Virus record (IMG/VR): IMGVR_UViG_3300028388_004431
Coordinates: 1-29,277 of that record
DNA: 29,277 nucleotides
Source of the DNA: a virus
Direction: 5' to 3' (one strand)
The notes under the pieces are model-generated. The model made no database searches and was not told the origin of the DNA. It was given only the letters and a program-made list of their open reading frames with translations. The translations under genes and the position numbers were made by a program. This document shows positions 1 to 7,948 of this stretch, piece after piece (position 1 is the stretch's first letter; the number at the start of each line of letters is the position of its first letter).

Positions 1-269
1 TTATAAGGGTCATCTTCAGCAACTACAAAAGTATGGTCAAACATATAATCAAACCAATCTTTAGGAGACATTCCATCGATTGTTCCTTTTGCTCTTTTCA
101 TACCTCCAAAATCCCATACCCAGTTACGTTCGTCTAAATCACCTTCAAACCATAACTTTACAGAGACACCGTACCCATGTATGTATTTACAATGTGTAGT
201 TTCTGCTTTCCATTGACGAAATACTGTTGAGAATCCGTCAAATACTTTAGTTGATTGAAATCTGCTCAT
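1..269 (-). CDS. queD: Divergent QueD-like 6-carboxy-tetrahydropterin synthase, 3' end outside window
   Basis: The ATG is at 267-269 and the frame stays open to base 1, so about 89 N-terminal residues are visible and the C-terminus is missing. Residues 26-34 read HCKYIHGYG, followed by WVWDFGGMK at about 55-63 and FDHTF at about 79-83. This is the pattern of the QueD/PTPS fold: catalytic Cys, HG motif, DF...K motif, then DH. QueD converts dihydroneopterin triphosphate to 6-carboxy-tetrahydropterin in the preQ0/queuosine pathway. The canonical HGH zinc motif is HGY here, and the upstream FxAAH histidine is replaced by an FRQW segment, so metal binding must differ or the protein belongs to a divergent PTPS subfamily. 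It starts 2 nt after the stop of the small membrane gene. QueC is encoded about 9 kb upstream in the same transcriptional direction, which supports a pathway role. Confidence 0.72.
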   Translation of the reverse strand, partial: MSRFQSTKVFDGFSTVFRQWKAETTHCKYIHGYGVSVKLWFEGDLDERNWVWDFGGMKRAKGTIDGMSPKDWFDYMFDHTFVVAEDDPY

Positions 270-271
270 AC

Positions 272-523
272 CTAAACTAATTCTTCAATTATGCCTACTA
301 CTTCCGATAATATAAGCAAAAATGCTGAGATTCCCAAATTAAAAGGTATAAAAATATACCCTACAATTCTAATACCAGATTTGATAAAAGAAACTAGTTG
401 ATGCTTTTTAGCATCGGGATAATCTGTAAGTAATGGTGATACTGAGAGATCTTTGATACCAGATACTCTTCTAGACTCTCTATCATAGAGTTCGTCTAAT
501 AACCTTTGTTCTTCTGTTTTCAT
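272..523 (-). CDS. Small membrane-anchored protein of unknown function
   Basis: An 83-aa protein. The N-terminal half (about 1-45) is charged and hydrophilic, beginning MKTEEQRLLDELYDRESRR. The C-terminal half (about 46-80) is a long hydrophobic stretch interrupted by a glycine/proline pair, consistent with one long or two short membrane segments. It ends EELV. I do not recognise a named family. It sits between the glycosyltransferase (10-nt gap) and QueD (2-nt gap), so it is probably co-transcribed with them. The size and layout (basic/acidic head, membrane tail) resemble small anchors seen in many marine phage genomes, but that does not identify a function. Confidence 0.6.
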   Translation of the reverse strand: MKTEEQRLLDELYDRESRRVSGIKDLSVSPLLTDYPDAKKHQLVSFIKSGIRIVGYIFIPFNLGISAFLLILSEVVGIIEELV

Positions 524-533
524 ATACGTGTTT

Positions 534-1136
534 TTAAAGTGGTGCTACGACACTATCGTCAATAATATATAAATATAGGCTTTTTAGATAGTATTCTTTT
601 TTCAATAATCTAACTACTTCTTTAGCAAAATCCCCATCTTCCCCATAACGTTGATTTGGATTTAAACTATGAGCTACTTTTCTTGCTATATCAGTCTTAA
701 TTACACATTTATTAGAAGGTGGGTGACACTCATCATAAGGTAGATGTGGGGCTTCTTTCTTTTTCATTAAAACCTTATATCTTCTTCTAAAATCAGTAAT
801 TCTTAAATATCCTGTTTCTCTATACTCTGCTCTACCTTGAAATTCTGATATCATTCTATAACAAACACAATCTGGTTCAGTTTCCAATCCTTTCATTATA
901 CTAAAGATTCCTAATGGGTGTATCCAGTCATCGTCATCCCATTGCACACTATATGGTTTTGTAGCCATATCGTATAAGAGAGCTCTTTTTTTGGCTAAGG
1001 GCATAGTGCCGTCGTCAGATAAGTACAATATTTCTACCTTATCACCAAATGGTGCTGCTTGACGTTTTAACTCGTAGTAGAGAGGTTCAAAAACATTTTT
1101 TCTTCTTTCTACAGTTGGAATCTGTATGGATAACAT
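534..1136 (-). CDS. GT-A (family 2-like) glycosyltransferase
   Basis: A 200-aa protein. It opens with a Rossmann-like strand (MLSIQIPTVERR) typical of GT2 enzymes. The acidic metal/sugar-nucleotide motif DDDDW lies at residues 67-71 (DxD type), and an ED pair occurs in GEDGDF at about 165-170, where the catalytic base of GT2 enzymes usually sits. At 200 aa it is close to a bare GT-A catalytic domain, with no membrane segments. Its ATG overlaps the stop of the protease gene by one base (TAATG), implying coupled translation. Next to a tail-fibre gene and a virion-type protease, a plausible job is glycosylating a virion protein or a host surface molecule. Acceptor and donor cannot be read from sequence. 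Confidence 0.72.
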   Translation of the reverse strand: MLSIQIPTVERRKNVFEPLYYELKRQAAPFGDKVEILYLSDDGTMPLAKKRALLYDMATKPYSVQWDDDDWIHPLGIFSIMKGLETEPDCVCYRMISEFQGRAEYRETGYLRITDFRRRYKVLMKKKEAPHLPYDECHPPSNKCVIKTDIARKVAHSLNPNQRYGEDGDFAKEVVRLLKKEYYLKSLYLYIIDDSVVAPL

Positions 1137-2743
1137 TAGAAGTTTAAATCTGCAGTACTTGTAAAAGAACCTTCAAATTGTAATGGTTGACTATTACTAT
1201 ACTTATTATACAACGTTTTTTGTGCTCCTCCTTGGAGAGAACTAGAACCAGAAATACCTTCTTCTGGATTATATAATGTAGCACCGGTATTTGACATAAC
1301 TAAATTTTTCATTTTTACTGGAGGCAAACCTGGGTTAGATTGAGCATATAGAGCTACGACTCCTGTTGCTTGAGGTGCAGCCATAGAAGTGCCGTTTAGT
1401 ATTGCTACATAATATTCATTATCATAATAGTATGCACCAGAGGAATAACTGTTTGTTTCTGAAACAGTAGATAGTATTCTATTTCCAGGAGCGTATAAAT
1501 CTACACCTGGGCCATGGTTAGAATAAGCAGAACGTTGATCAATATATGCAGAACCTGATTGTACTTGTGCATGATTCATTGAACCTACAATAAGTGCATT
1601 TTCATGCCAAGGGGAACTACCTCTATGATAGTACCTCCACGTTGTATTATTAATCAATGCTTGATTATCATAATCTTGACCTCCTTGAACATCTACTTTC
1701 ATATAATTATTTCCTGCTGCAACGCAGACATGTATACCTTCGTCTATCATTTCTTCTACGTCAGTATCAATAGATGCTACTCTAACAGGATGTTTCCATC
1801 TATCTGAACTTGTTAGATTCGACCTAAATTCATTCAAACCAAAATTCCTTAAATCCCCATCAAAATTATTTTGTATATCTGTAGATGAGTATTGTGTACC
1901 TCTATACCTTACAGAATAAGCTGTTGAACCACCTGTGAAATTTGCTTGCCAGGCAAATGACATATTAACTACAGTAGGTCTTTTGAAACCTGTTGCTGGG
2001 TCTCTAGGTTTAGCTCTATGCCATAGTTTAATAGCATCAAATGCATAACTATCATCTATACCTGTCCCACTATCTCCTGTTCCTTCGATACCGGAAAGTT
2101 TTAAACTATGAATTTTAGCATTTTTAGCCCAACCAAAAGTTTTACCTGCTGCAATACCAGCACAGTGAGTACCGTGACCATCAAAATCTCTATCATGATT
2201 ACCATTCTGAGTAAAACCTCCATGTATAGCTCCCCAATCAACTGAGGTATATCTTGAATTACCGTCTTTATCGTTCCATTCGGGGTGATTAGGGTCTACA
2301 CCGCTATCTAAAATAACAATATCTACCCCAGTACCGTCTAAACTGTAATTAAAGTTACTTTCGTATACATTTGAACCGTTGAAAGGGTTGTCTTTGTACG
2401 AAGATCTTACTAATCCCCAATTTGTATCATTTGTATTTAAACTAGGAAGCCTTGTAAAGCTACCAGATACGGTAGCTGATAGACCTTTAACAATGTCTAT
2501 TCTTTGTGAAGGTGGGATTTCAACTGCTAAAACAGAAGGATGTTTTTCTACTAATGTTTTTTCAGCTTCAGTAAGATAATAGTGTGTTTGCCTGTAACTC
2601 CCATTTCTTCTATTTGCAACTTCTACTTTTCTATTTGGAATGCCATCAAGAGTAGTAATAGTTTCTAGATCTTTCCAAAAACTGTCATAATCTATATTTT
2701 TTTTGAGAATAATGTTAAATTCTCTTTCATTTAATGTTGGCAT
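1136..2743 (-). CDS. Subtilisin-like (S8) serine protease, full catalytic triad
   Basis: A 535-aa subtilase. The triad is complete: Asp146 in VILDSGVDPNHPEW, His190 in DGHGTHCAG and Ser453 in NGTSMAAPQATG, with the oxyanion Asn345 in AAGNN. Residues 1 to about 85 contain a segment ending HPSVLAVEIPP that looks like an inhibitor-I9-type propeptide, so autoprocessing is possible. No signal peptide is visible (the start is hydrophilic, MPTLNEREF), so it acts in the host cytoplasm or as a virion component rather than by Sec export. The last 50 residues after the catalytic domain carry no recognisable domain. It lies 12 nt downstream of the tail-fibre gene and overlaps the glycosyltransferase start by 1 nt. 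This suggests a role in maturing, or travelling with, the adsorption apparatus. T4 head protease gp21 is a different family. Confidence 0.9.
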   Translation of the reverse strand: MPTLNEREFNIILKKNIDYDSFWKDLETITTLDGIPNRKVEVANRRNGSYRQTHYYLTEAEKTLVEKHPSVLAVEIPPSQRIDIVKGLSATVSGSFTRLPSLNTNDTNWGLVRSSYKDNPFNGSNVYESNFNYSLDGTGVDIVILDSGVDPNHPEWNDKDGNSRYTSVDWGAIHGGFTQNGNHDRDFDGHGTHCAGIAAGKTFGWAKNAKIHSLKLSGIEGTGDSGTGIDDSYAFDAIKLWHRAKPRDPATGFKRPTVVNMSFAWQANFTGGSTAYSVRYRGTQYSSTDIQNNFDGDLRNFGLNEFRSNLTSSDRWKHPVRVASIDTDVEEMIDEGIHVCVAAGNNYMKVDVQGGQDYDNQALINNTTWRYYHRGSSPWHENALIVGSMNHAQVQSGSAYIDQRSAYSNHGPGVDLYAPGNRILSTVSETNSYSSGAYYYDNEYYVAILNGTSMAAPQATGVVALYAQSNPGLPPVKMKNLVMSNTGATLYNPEEGISGSSSLQGGAQKTLYNKYSNSQPLQFEGSFTSTADLNF

Positions 2744-2755
2744 ACTAAGTTAATT

Positions 2756-4318
2756 TTACAGTAGAGCAATAGAAGCAGAGAAATCATTATATGTTGGTGC
2801 TGCTGCTACTAATGCTTTTAATCTTTCTATGCTAATATAATCATCTGCTACACTACCAGATGTTTCTAAATCTGGTTTATTTAAGATATTAGTATACTCT
2901 ATAGAAGAAGCTGTTAATGCGTATGAGCTTGAGAGCACAGTCATTGAACTGGTCTGACTGTTTGTTACATATGAACCTGTAGATGCTTCAATAGAATCTA
3001 ACCTACTATTAGCAGAAGCTGTATATGTATTTAAATCTGAAATAATTGTGGTATCACCGTCGGTATACTCAGTTCTAAAAGCTGTTGCTGCAGATGAACT
3101 TAAAGCTGCTCGTTGAGTGTGGGCAGATTCAGATAAAGCTGTAGTTTCTCCACCGGCTTCTAATACTTCAATTCTCGTATTTAAGGCTCCACTTAATTCA
3201 GTATCCCCTGCTGCGTACTCTACCCTAAAAGCAGATGCTGCTGAACCTGAATATGTGTTGTGATCTGCTGTTGCAAATTTAGTACCTAATGTAGTGGCAA
3301 ATGAAGCAGATATGTTAGGATCATCTCCTAAAGCAGCTGCCAATTCATTTAATGTGTCTAGTGTAGCTGGAGCACTATCTACTAATCCAGCTAGTTTTGC
3401 ATCAATATGAGTATCAACAGAAGAACTTAAGTTTACTCTTGCTGTATGTGCTGAAGAAGAAAGTGCAGTTATATCTGAAGTTGTTCCAGCTATTAATGCT
3501 ACTCTTTGATCATGGGCACTTGATGATAATATTGTATCAGCATCTGTAAATGCTGTTGTAAGTGCAGAAGAAGAAGCGTTTAGTTCAGCTACTCTGGATG
3601 CATGTTCTGCATCGCTAACTTCATCGACTGAAGCTGATAAAGCTGTAATTTCTGCTCTAATATTTGTTGCTGTAGAAGAAGATATAGCTAATCTCTGATC
3701 ATGTGCTGATCCTGATAAGTCTGAAATTTCGCTTCTTCTAGCTGTATGTGCTGAACCAGACAAATCACCTATTTCCGATCTTCTAGCTGTATGTGCTGAA
3801 CTTGATATAGCTACTCTGGCGATATCTGCTGAGCTAGATAATTGAGTACGTGAAAGATGAGCTGATGCCGATAACTGACCCCTTGCTACATGTGCTGATG
3901 CTGAATTAGCTATAATATCATCTTCTGCTTGTTTAAGTGAAGCAGAAACATCAGTATAATCACCTAAAGTTAAAGTTCCTGTTATAGTCTGGTCACCGAT
4001 AAGATCTATACTATTTGAAATGTATAAGGAACCTGTAAATGTATGTGTATCATCTATACTATTACCGAACTCTGAAGAACCAGATTCATAAATTACAGAA
4101 GATGATACAGTAGTTGCAATAAATTGTTTAGCGGTCACATTACCGAAAACTCTTAAATCTCCACCAATAGTTTGACTACCGGTTACGTGTAAACTACCGC
4201 TTAAATTTACTGAACCAGTAACTGGTGAGCCTAGTCCATTATATACTATTTGTCCATTGTCAACTTGTAGGACTTTATAGTATGTATCTTTTATTTTTTT
4301 TCCGGTTAGAGTAGCCAT
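2756..4318 (-). CDS. Tail-fibre/virion fibre protein with Ser-Ala-His repeats
   Basis: A 520-aa elongated structural protein. Residues about 30-120 are short beta-rich, Gly/Ser/Thr-rich repeats (GSLHVTGSQTIGGDL, FTGSLYISNS) typical of phage fibre shafts. Residues 139-297 carry degenerate SAHxxR repeats (SSSAHTARR, GSAHDQR). Residues about 312-340 contain DSAPATLDTLNELAAALGDD, a sequence common in phage tail-fibre proteins. Overall composition is very low in Cys and rich in Ser, Ala and Thr, as expected of a trimeric fibre. No chaperone or cleavage domain is visible at the C-terminus. It is followed 12 nt later by the subtilase, which may process it. The start is preceded by a CTATTTAT element (4333-4340) found before other probable late genes. 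Likely role: receptor binding or a spacer fibre on the tail or head. Confidence 0.78.
   Translation of the reverse strand: MATLTGKKIKDTYYKVLQVDNGQIVYNGLGSPVTGSVNLSGSLHVTGSQTIGGDLRVFGNVTAKQFIATTVSSSVIYESGSSEFGNSIDDTHTFTGSLYISNSIDLIGDQTITGTLTLGDYTDVSASLKQAEDDIIANSASAHVARGQLSASAHLSRTQLSSSADIARVAISSSAHTARRSEIGDLSGSAHTARRSEISDLSGSAHDQRLAISSSTATNIRAEITALSASVDEVSDAEHASRVAELNASSSALTTAFTDADTILSSSAHDQRVALIAGTTSDITALSSSAHTARVNLSSSVDTHIDAKLAGLVDSAPATLDTLNELAAALGDDPNISASFATTLGTKFATADHNTYSGSAASAFRVEYAAGDTELSGALNTRIEVLEAGGETTALSESAHTQRAALSSSAATAFRTEYTDGDTTIISDLNTYTASANSRLDSIEASTGSYVTNSQTSSMTVLSSSYALTASSIEYTNILNKPDLETSGSVADDYISIERLKALVAAAPTYNDFSASIALL
3428..3904 (-). repeat. Degenerate in-frame SAHxxR repeats in the fibre gene
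   Basis: Codons for residues 139-297 of the fibre protein encode about ten imperfect copies of S-x-S-A-H/D-x-x-R spaced 10-18 residues apart. At DNA level two copies share the same 20 bases on the plus strand (ttctagctgtatgtgctgaa), starting near 3736 and 3781. The perfect copy suggests recent duplication or recombination within the fibre shaft. Confidence 0.65.
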
Positions 4319-4332
4319 ATATAGAGTTTATA

Positions 4333-4340
4333 ATAAATAG
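4333..4340 (-). promoter_or_regulatory. CTATTTAT element before fibre gene
   Basis: On the coding strand this reads CTATTTAT, 14 nt before the fibre ATG. The same octamer precedes three other probable late genes. It could be part of a late promoter, but this is unproven; on the opposite strand it is an ATAAATAG match to the T4-type late promoter. Confidence 0.3.
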
Positions 4341-4342
4341 CG

Positions 4343-4465
4343 TTAGAAGCTCTTATATACGAAAGGATCTCTTTTTTTGAGTTCTTCGAGTCTCTTTTCA
4401 AACTCCTTGTCTAATTCCTTTTGAGATTTTTTTTTAGATTCTTTCTTTTTTTGTTCAGCTGCCAT
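4343..4465 (-). CDS. Lysine-rich 40-aa protein, unknown
   Basis: A short ORF that starts with ATG at 4463-4465 inside the last codons of the carbamoyltransferase (11-nt overlap) and stops with TAA at 4343-4345. The product starts MAAEQKKKESKKKSQKELD, continues with a Lys/Glu heptad-like helix, and ends RDPFVYKSF. About 45% of residues are Lys or Glu. The overlap and the fit between two real genes suggest a translated small basic protein rather than chance, but the low-complexity poly-A coding makes this less certain. No family recognised. Confidence 0.5.
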   Translation of the reverse strand: MAAEQKKKESKKKSQKELDKEFEKRLEELKKRDPFVYKSF

Positions 4466-6113
4466 ATTTTTGGATCAAATAATTATTGATAACTAAAAAA
4501 TCTATATCACTACTTAGAAACCTATCAATAGCCTGATTAGGTGTCATTGTGATTGTCTGATCTTTTAAGTTAAATGAGGTATTCAAAACTACAGGTAAAC
4601 CGGTTGTTCTTTGGACCTCTTCTAACAATAAATAGTAACGTGGATTTTGTTCTTTAGTTACTGTCTGAACTCTTGCAGTACTATCTATATGTACTGCTGA
4701 TGGTATTTGTTTAGTTTTTGCTGGGACTACAATATTCATGTAAGGAACAGGTTCCTTGAGATCAAATAATCTATTAGCTTTATCTGCTTTTACAGAAGGA
4801 GCAAAAGGTCTGAAGCCCTCTCTCTTTTTTATAATTTTATTTAGTTTTTCTCTCATTTCAGGGTACTGTGGAGAAGCAATAATTGATCTATTACCAAGTG
4901 CTCTTGCACCAAACTCCATTCTGCCTTGAAACCATGCTACAACTTTTTGATTTTTTATTAATTCAGCTACCTTTTTTAGTAGTAGATCATCTGCTAATCT
5001 AAAAGAGCGTATATTAGGATAAGTTTGAATCAGCTTATGTACTTGTGTATCGGAAAAATCAGGGCCAAGATATGGGCTTGTATTACTTTTCTTAGGACCA
5101 TTATAATTATAAAGACAGGCACCAATTGCAGAACCAGCATCAGATGGGGCAAATGGTACAAATACTGAGTTAAAGTAATTATAGGCTAATTTATTAGCTA
5201 CACCGTTATATGCACAACCTCCTCCTAAACATATATTCTGTTCTCCGGTTAGCTCTTTAGCCTGTTTAACTAACCTGACAAAATTTTCTTCATATAGTTT
5301 CTGTATGGCAGCAGCTAAATCTTTATGTTCTTGTTTTACTTCTTCCTCAGGTAATCTAGGCATAATTTCAAGTAACCTAAATAACTCTTTTGTAAACATT
5401 ATCTTATCTGAGTATTCCCAGGCAAAGTATTTCTGATTTACAATAAATCCATCGGTAGTTAATGTTATAGTCTGTCTTAACTTTTTTAGGTATTTGTTAG
5501 GATCACCATAAGGTGCTAAACCCATAACTTTATATTCGCCTTCATTAGGTTTAAACCCTAAATATGCAGTAATAGTAGAATACAAAAGTCCTAAAGAATT
5601 AGGAAAATTTATACTCTTAAGTTTTTTTATCGAACCTTTAGTACCATGTGAAATAGTAACTGTTTCCCATTCCCCTACTCCATCAACAGTTAAAATTGCA
5701 GTGTTTTCATACGGGCTAGTAAAGTAACTAAAAGCAGCATGTGAAAGGTGATGATCAGTATAGATAATCTGACCGGAAAACCCACCTTCTCTAATGATAT
5801 GTTCTGGGTCATTTTTTTTGCTATCTGATAAAAATTTAATTCTCTTAGAAAGAGTTTTAAAAAAGTGTTTATTGAAAGACTTAATAATTCTATCTTTCTT
5901 AGTTATAGGATTTTCGTACCAACAAACTTGGTCAACAGCATTTATCGATGTTCTACTCTCTCTAAGGCACCAGTTTATAGCATTAATAGGGAATCTGCTA
6001 TCATGTTTAATACCTGTAAATCTTTCCTCTTCTGCTGCTGCAATAACTTTACCGTCAACCACAATACAAGCGGCTGAATCATGATAAAAAGCTGAAATTC
6101 CTAGTTGAATCAT
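4455..6113 (-). CDS. NodU/CmcH/TobZ-family O-carbamoyltransferase
   Basis: A 552-aa protein of normal length for the family. The N-terminal domain opens GISAFYHDSAACIVVDG with HD at 11-12 and AAAEEERFTGIKHDSRFP at 25-42. DHHLSHAA at 120-127 supplies the conserved metal histidines, and TVDGVGEW follows at 142-149. The C-terminal carbamoyltransferase domain shows FQGRMEFGARALGNRSI at about 394-410 and a KIIKKREGFRPFAPSV-type segment soon after. Known members transfer carbamoyl from carbamoyl phosphate via carbamoyl-AMP to a hydroxyl of a sugar or antibiotic. The acceptor here is unknown: a surface glycan, a modified base or a cofactor are all possible. An AAGGT stretch before the ATG is one of the few Shine-Dalgarno-like sites in the window. 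The start is 1 nt after the stop of the 52-aa gene, and the gene is the last large member of the accessory cassette. Confidence 0.92.
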   Translation of the reverse strand: MIQLGISAFYHDSAACIVVDGKVIAAAEEERFTGIKHDSRFPINAINWCLRESRTSINAVDQVCWYENPITKKDRIIKSFNKHFFKTLSKRIKFLSDSKKNDPEHIIREGGFSGQIIYTDHHLSHAAFSYFTSPYENTAILTVDGVGEWETVTISHGTKGSIKKLKSINFPNSLGLLYSTITAYLGFKPNEGEYKVMGLAPYGDPNKYLKKLRQTITLTTDGFIVNQKYFAWEYSDKIMFTKELFRLLEIMPRLPEEEVKQEHKDLAAAIQKLYEENFVRLVKQAKELTGEQNICLGGGCAYNGVANKLAYNYFNSVFVPFAPSDAGSAIGACLYNYNGPKKSNTSPYLGPDFSDTQVHKLIQTYPNIRSFRLADDLLLKKVAELIKNQKVVAWFQGRMEFGARALGNRSIIASPQYPEMREKLNKIIKKREGFRPFAPSVKADKANRLFDLKEPVPYMNIVVPAKTKQIPSAVHIDSTARVQTVTKEQNPRYYLLLEEVQRTTGLPVVLNTSFNLKDQTITMTPNQAIDRFLSSDIDFLVINNYLIQKYGS

Positions 6114-6114
6114 T

Positions 6115-6273
6115 TTACCTTGGGTTTGGAACTAATCGAAATGTACATCCTGGTCTGCCGTTAATTATTGGCATACCAAATTCGTCATATTCAATCGTTT
6201 TTACTTTAACTCTCTTATTTTTAAAACGACCGGTCATTATTATATCACCGACCTTAACGTCTATTTTTATCAT
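6115..6273 (-). CDS. 52-aa conserved-looking small protein
   Basis: ATG at 6271-6273, TAA at 6115-6117. The protein begins MIKIDVKVGDIIMTGRFKNK, continues through KVKTIEYDEFGMPIINGRPG and ends in Pro-Arg. The alternation of short beta strands with VGD and INGR turns is that of a small SH3-like barrel, and similar VGD...G+(F/W)KNK...INGR proteins are familiar from phages and Bacteroidota. It overlaps the end of the DUF2061 gene by 20 nt and ends 1 nt before the carbamoyltransferase start, so it sits inside the operon. Function unknown. Confidence 0.72.
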   Translation of the reverse strand: MIKIDVKVGDIIMTGRFKNKRVKVKTIEYDEFGMPIINGRPGCTFRLVPNPR

Positions 6274-6472
6274 TTAAACCAAATTTACTGTACTTATACC
6301 AAGCTCTTTCGTGGAAATAGTAAAGCACCATTTTAGTTACTACTTCAACTCCTCCGATAGCAACTCCAAATTTCCAATTTCCTGTAATAAGCCAAGACAG
6401 TATAATAGTATCTAAAGTACCGATAATTCTCCAGCTAATAGTCTTAGCTAAATGTCTTTTATAACTTACCAT
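6254..6472 (-). CDS. DUF2061 small membrane protein
   Basis: A 72-aa protein with the DUF2061 signature: KRHLAKTISWRIIGTLDT at about 5-22, then a hydrophobic helix, a WKFGVAIGGVE turn, a second helix, and LYYFHERAWYK at about 50-60. Two membrane segments are expected. Known DUF2061 proteins are about this size and are sometimes encoded next to or fused to APS kinases, as is the neighbour two genes upstream here. Molecular function is not established. It overlaps the nucleotidyltransferase by 14 nt and the 52-aa gene by 20 nt. Confidence 0.85.
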   Translation of the reverse strand: MVSYKRHLAKTISWRIIGTLDTIILSWLITGNWKFGVAIGGVEVVTKMVLYYFHERAWYKYSKFGLNDKNRR

Positions 6473-6809
6473 CTTTTCTTAATTCTTCTCGAATTTTTGT
6501 AGCAGATATTTCTTCAATATCAGCAGGAGGTACATGCTCTATTACTTCATACCCAACTCCTCTACCGTAATTTATAGATTCTATATCTGGAACTATACTA
6601 ATAAATATTTTACCTTCCTGTATTAAGTCAGTTAGTTCTTTTTCTAGGTTCATTAATACCTCATGAGGTGTCCAAGGTTGATTTTCGTTAGGTTCTACAT
6701 CTCTTATAGCAATCCAAACTTTTTTACCTTCCTTTAATCGTTGGTCAATCAGCCATCTATGACCTGAATGCCAGGGCTGCCACCTCCCTATGAACAGACT
6801 GTATTTCAT
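6459..6809 (-). CDS. Short NadM-like nucleotidyltransferase
   Basis: A 116-aa protein of the HxGH cytidylyl/adenylyltransferase superfamily. The nucleotide motif GRWQPWHSGHRW is at residues 8-19 (His14, His17), and the C-terminal ISATKIR at 101-107 matches the ISATxIR signature of archaeal/phage NMN adenylyltransferases. It is shorter than typical NadM (about 170 aa), so it may be a minimal catalytic core; the substrate could be NMN or another phosphorylated small molecule. The start must lie at or near 6809 because the HxGH motif follows at once. The gene therefore overlaps the APS-kinase gene by 53 nt in another frame, unusually long for this window. Confidence 0.82.
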   Translation of the reverse strand: MKYSLFIGRWQPWHSGHRWLIDQRLKEGKKVWIAIRDVEPNENQPWTPHEVLMNLEKELTDLIQEGKIFISIVPDIESINYGRGVGYEVIEHVPPADIEEISATKIREELRKDGKL

Positions 6810-7248
6810 TTTTTAATGTTATTAGTGATTCTTCAGGTGTTTTACCTGTGGTATCTAAATTAATAAAATTCTTTAAAGGTTTCTGATATCCTTCAACATG
6901 GTAATTTTCTCTACCTCTAATATCTGTGGTATGTACGTAAATTTCTATAATCTTATCTTTGAGTAGAGCTTTAAATTCTTCTCTTTGATCAATATAAGGA
7001 GAAACTAACGAAACAATTACATCTTCGTCATTATTATGTAAATAATGTGTAATTTTTTGTGCCAAGGCTACGTTGGCAACTCTACCTTCAATTCCGTAAT
7101 TCGTATTCTCAGTTAAAGCTCTTAAATCATCGCCATCTACACGTTGAACCTTGTAAAAGAAACTTCTATTTTTTTCTAACTCTTCTTTTAAGAGGTTAGC
7201 GACAACAGTTTTACCAGCCCCAGGCTGGCCTGTAAACCAATATACCAT
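6757..7248 (-). CDS. cysC: Adenylylsulfate (APS) kinase-like P-loop kinase
   Basis: A 163-aa protein. Walker A is GQPGAGKT at residues 7-14. VDGDDLRALTENTNYGIEGR at 37-56 corresponds to the APS kinase DGDxxR...N.dLgf...R region, with NYGI in place of DLGF. The length is slightly under bacterial CysC (about 200 aa), and the lid and C-terminal part are reduced. CysC phosphorylates APS to PAPS. No ATP sulfurylase or sulfotransferase is seen here, so the true substrate may be another adenylylated or hydroxylated compound. It is followed by, and overlaps by 53 nt, the NadM-like nucleotidyltransferase, suggesting consecutive steps on the same nucleotide-type substrate (inference). No strong Shine-Dalgarno; AAAGTT precedes the ATG. 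Confidence 0.82.
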   Translation of the reverse strand: MVYWFTGQPGAGKTVVANLLKEELEKNRSFFYKVQRVDGDDLRALTENTNYGIEGRVANVALAQKITHYLHNNDEDVIVSLVSPYIDQREEFKALLKDKIIEIYVHTTDIRGRENYHVEGYQKPLKNFINLDTTGKTPEESLITLKNEIQSVHREVAALAFRS

Positions 7249-7282
7249 AACTTTGCTTTACTATTAATATAATATTTTAACT

Positions 7283-7948
7283 TTAAATAAGCAACTTTTC
7301 TTTTGGTTCTTTTAGTTCTATATAATTATTAAAATTGCTTTTTAGTATATAGTTAGCAAATTGCCAATGTCCTTTGATAGAAAAATGACCATCAATAAAC
7401 TTACCCTTAGTACGAACAGATACAGTCTCAAACTTTTCACCTGTTTTAATATTATTAAAAGTAACTTGAAATGGTATTAAAATAAACCTTGCTCCTATGC
7501 TAGTAATATATTTACCAATATTTTGATAAATGTCTCTATAGTATAATTCAAAATGATCCATCCTTTTGTATCTATGGTCATAGGTAAAATTAAAAGCACT
7601 CATAATATCATTGTAACTATCAAAATCACTATCTTTCTTATTGCTAACGGCCTCCACTAAATGAGCATTCGTAAGTGAAATAATTTTATTCAAATGAGGG
7701 CTGTATATTTCAATTCTATCAGGAACTGTCTCTAATAAAAAAACTATATCTCCTGGTTTTATAGATGTTAGGTGTTCTATAATTAACTTGAGTATTATTA
7801 AAGGGCTTGCAGCGCCCTGTCCGTAGTTCTTATAATTAAACTGCTCAAACATAGCTTTTTGGATTAATTTTGGCCAAATATAATTTGTCCTAGCTAAAGC
7901 GTGTCCTTCTGTAAAGCTATCTCCGAAAAAATGAAGTGTACTTTTCAT
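7283..7948 (-). CDS. SGNH/GDSL-like hydrolase
   Basis: A 221-aa protein. The block I motif FFGDSFTEG is at residues 7-15 (nucleophile Ser11). NYGQGAAS at 41-48 fits the block III oxyanion Asn, and DGHFSIKGHWQFA at 186-198 fits the block V Asp/His dyad. No signal peptide, so it probably acts in the cytoplasm. SGNH enzymes remove or transfer acyl groups from sugars, lipids or peptides. Its ATG overlaps the stop of the radical SAM gene by 4 nt (ATGA), so the two proteins are probably made together and may act on one substrate. The acceptor cannot be predicted. Confidence 0.72.
   Translation of the reverse strand: MKSTLHFFGDSFTEGHALARTNYIWPKLIQKAMFEQFNYKNYGQGAASPLIILKLIIEHLTSIKPGDIVFLLETVPDRIEIYSPHLNKIISLTNAHLVEAVSNKKDSDFDSYNDIMSAFNFTYDHRYKRMDHFELYYRDIYQNIGKYITSIGARFILIPFQVTFNNIKTGEKFETVSVRTKGKFIDGHFSIKGHWQFANYILKSNFNNYIELKEPKEKLLI

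Noticed and set aside
1604-1807. Plus-strand frame opposite the protease
   Set aside because: Antisense of the S8 catalytic domain; Cys/Ile-rich composition is typical of shadow translation.
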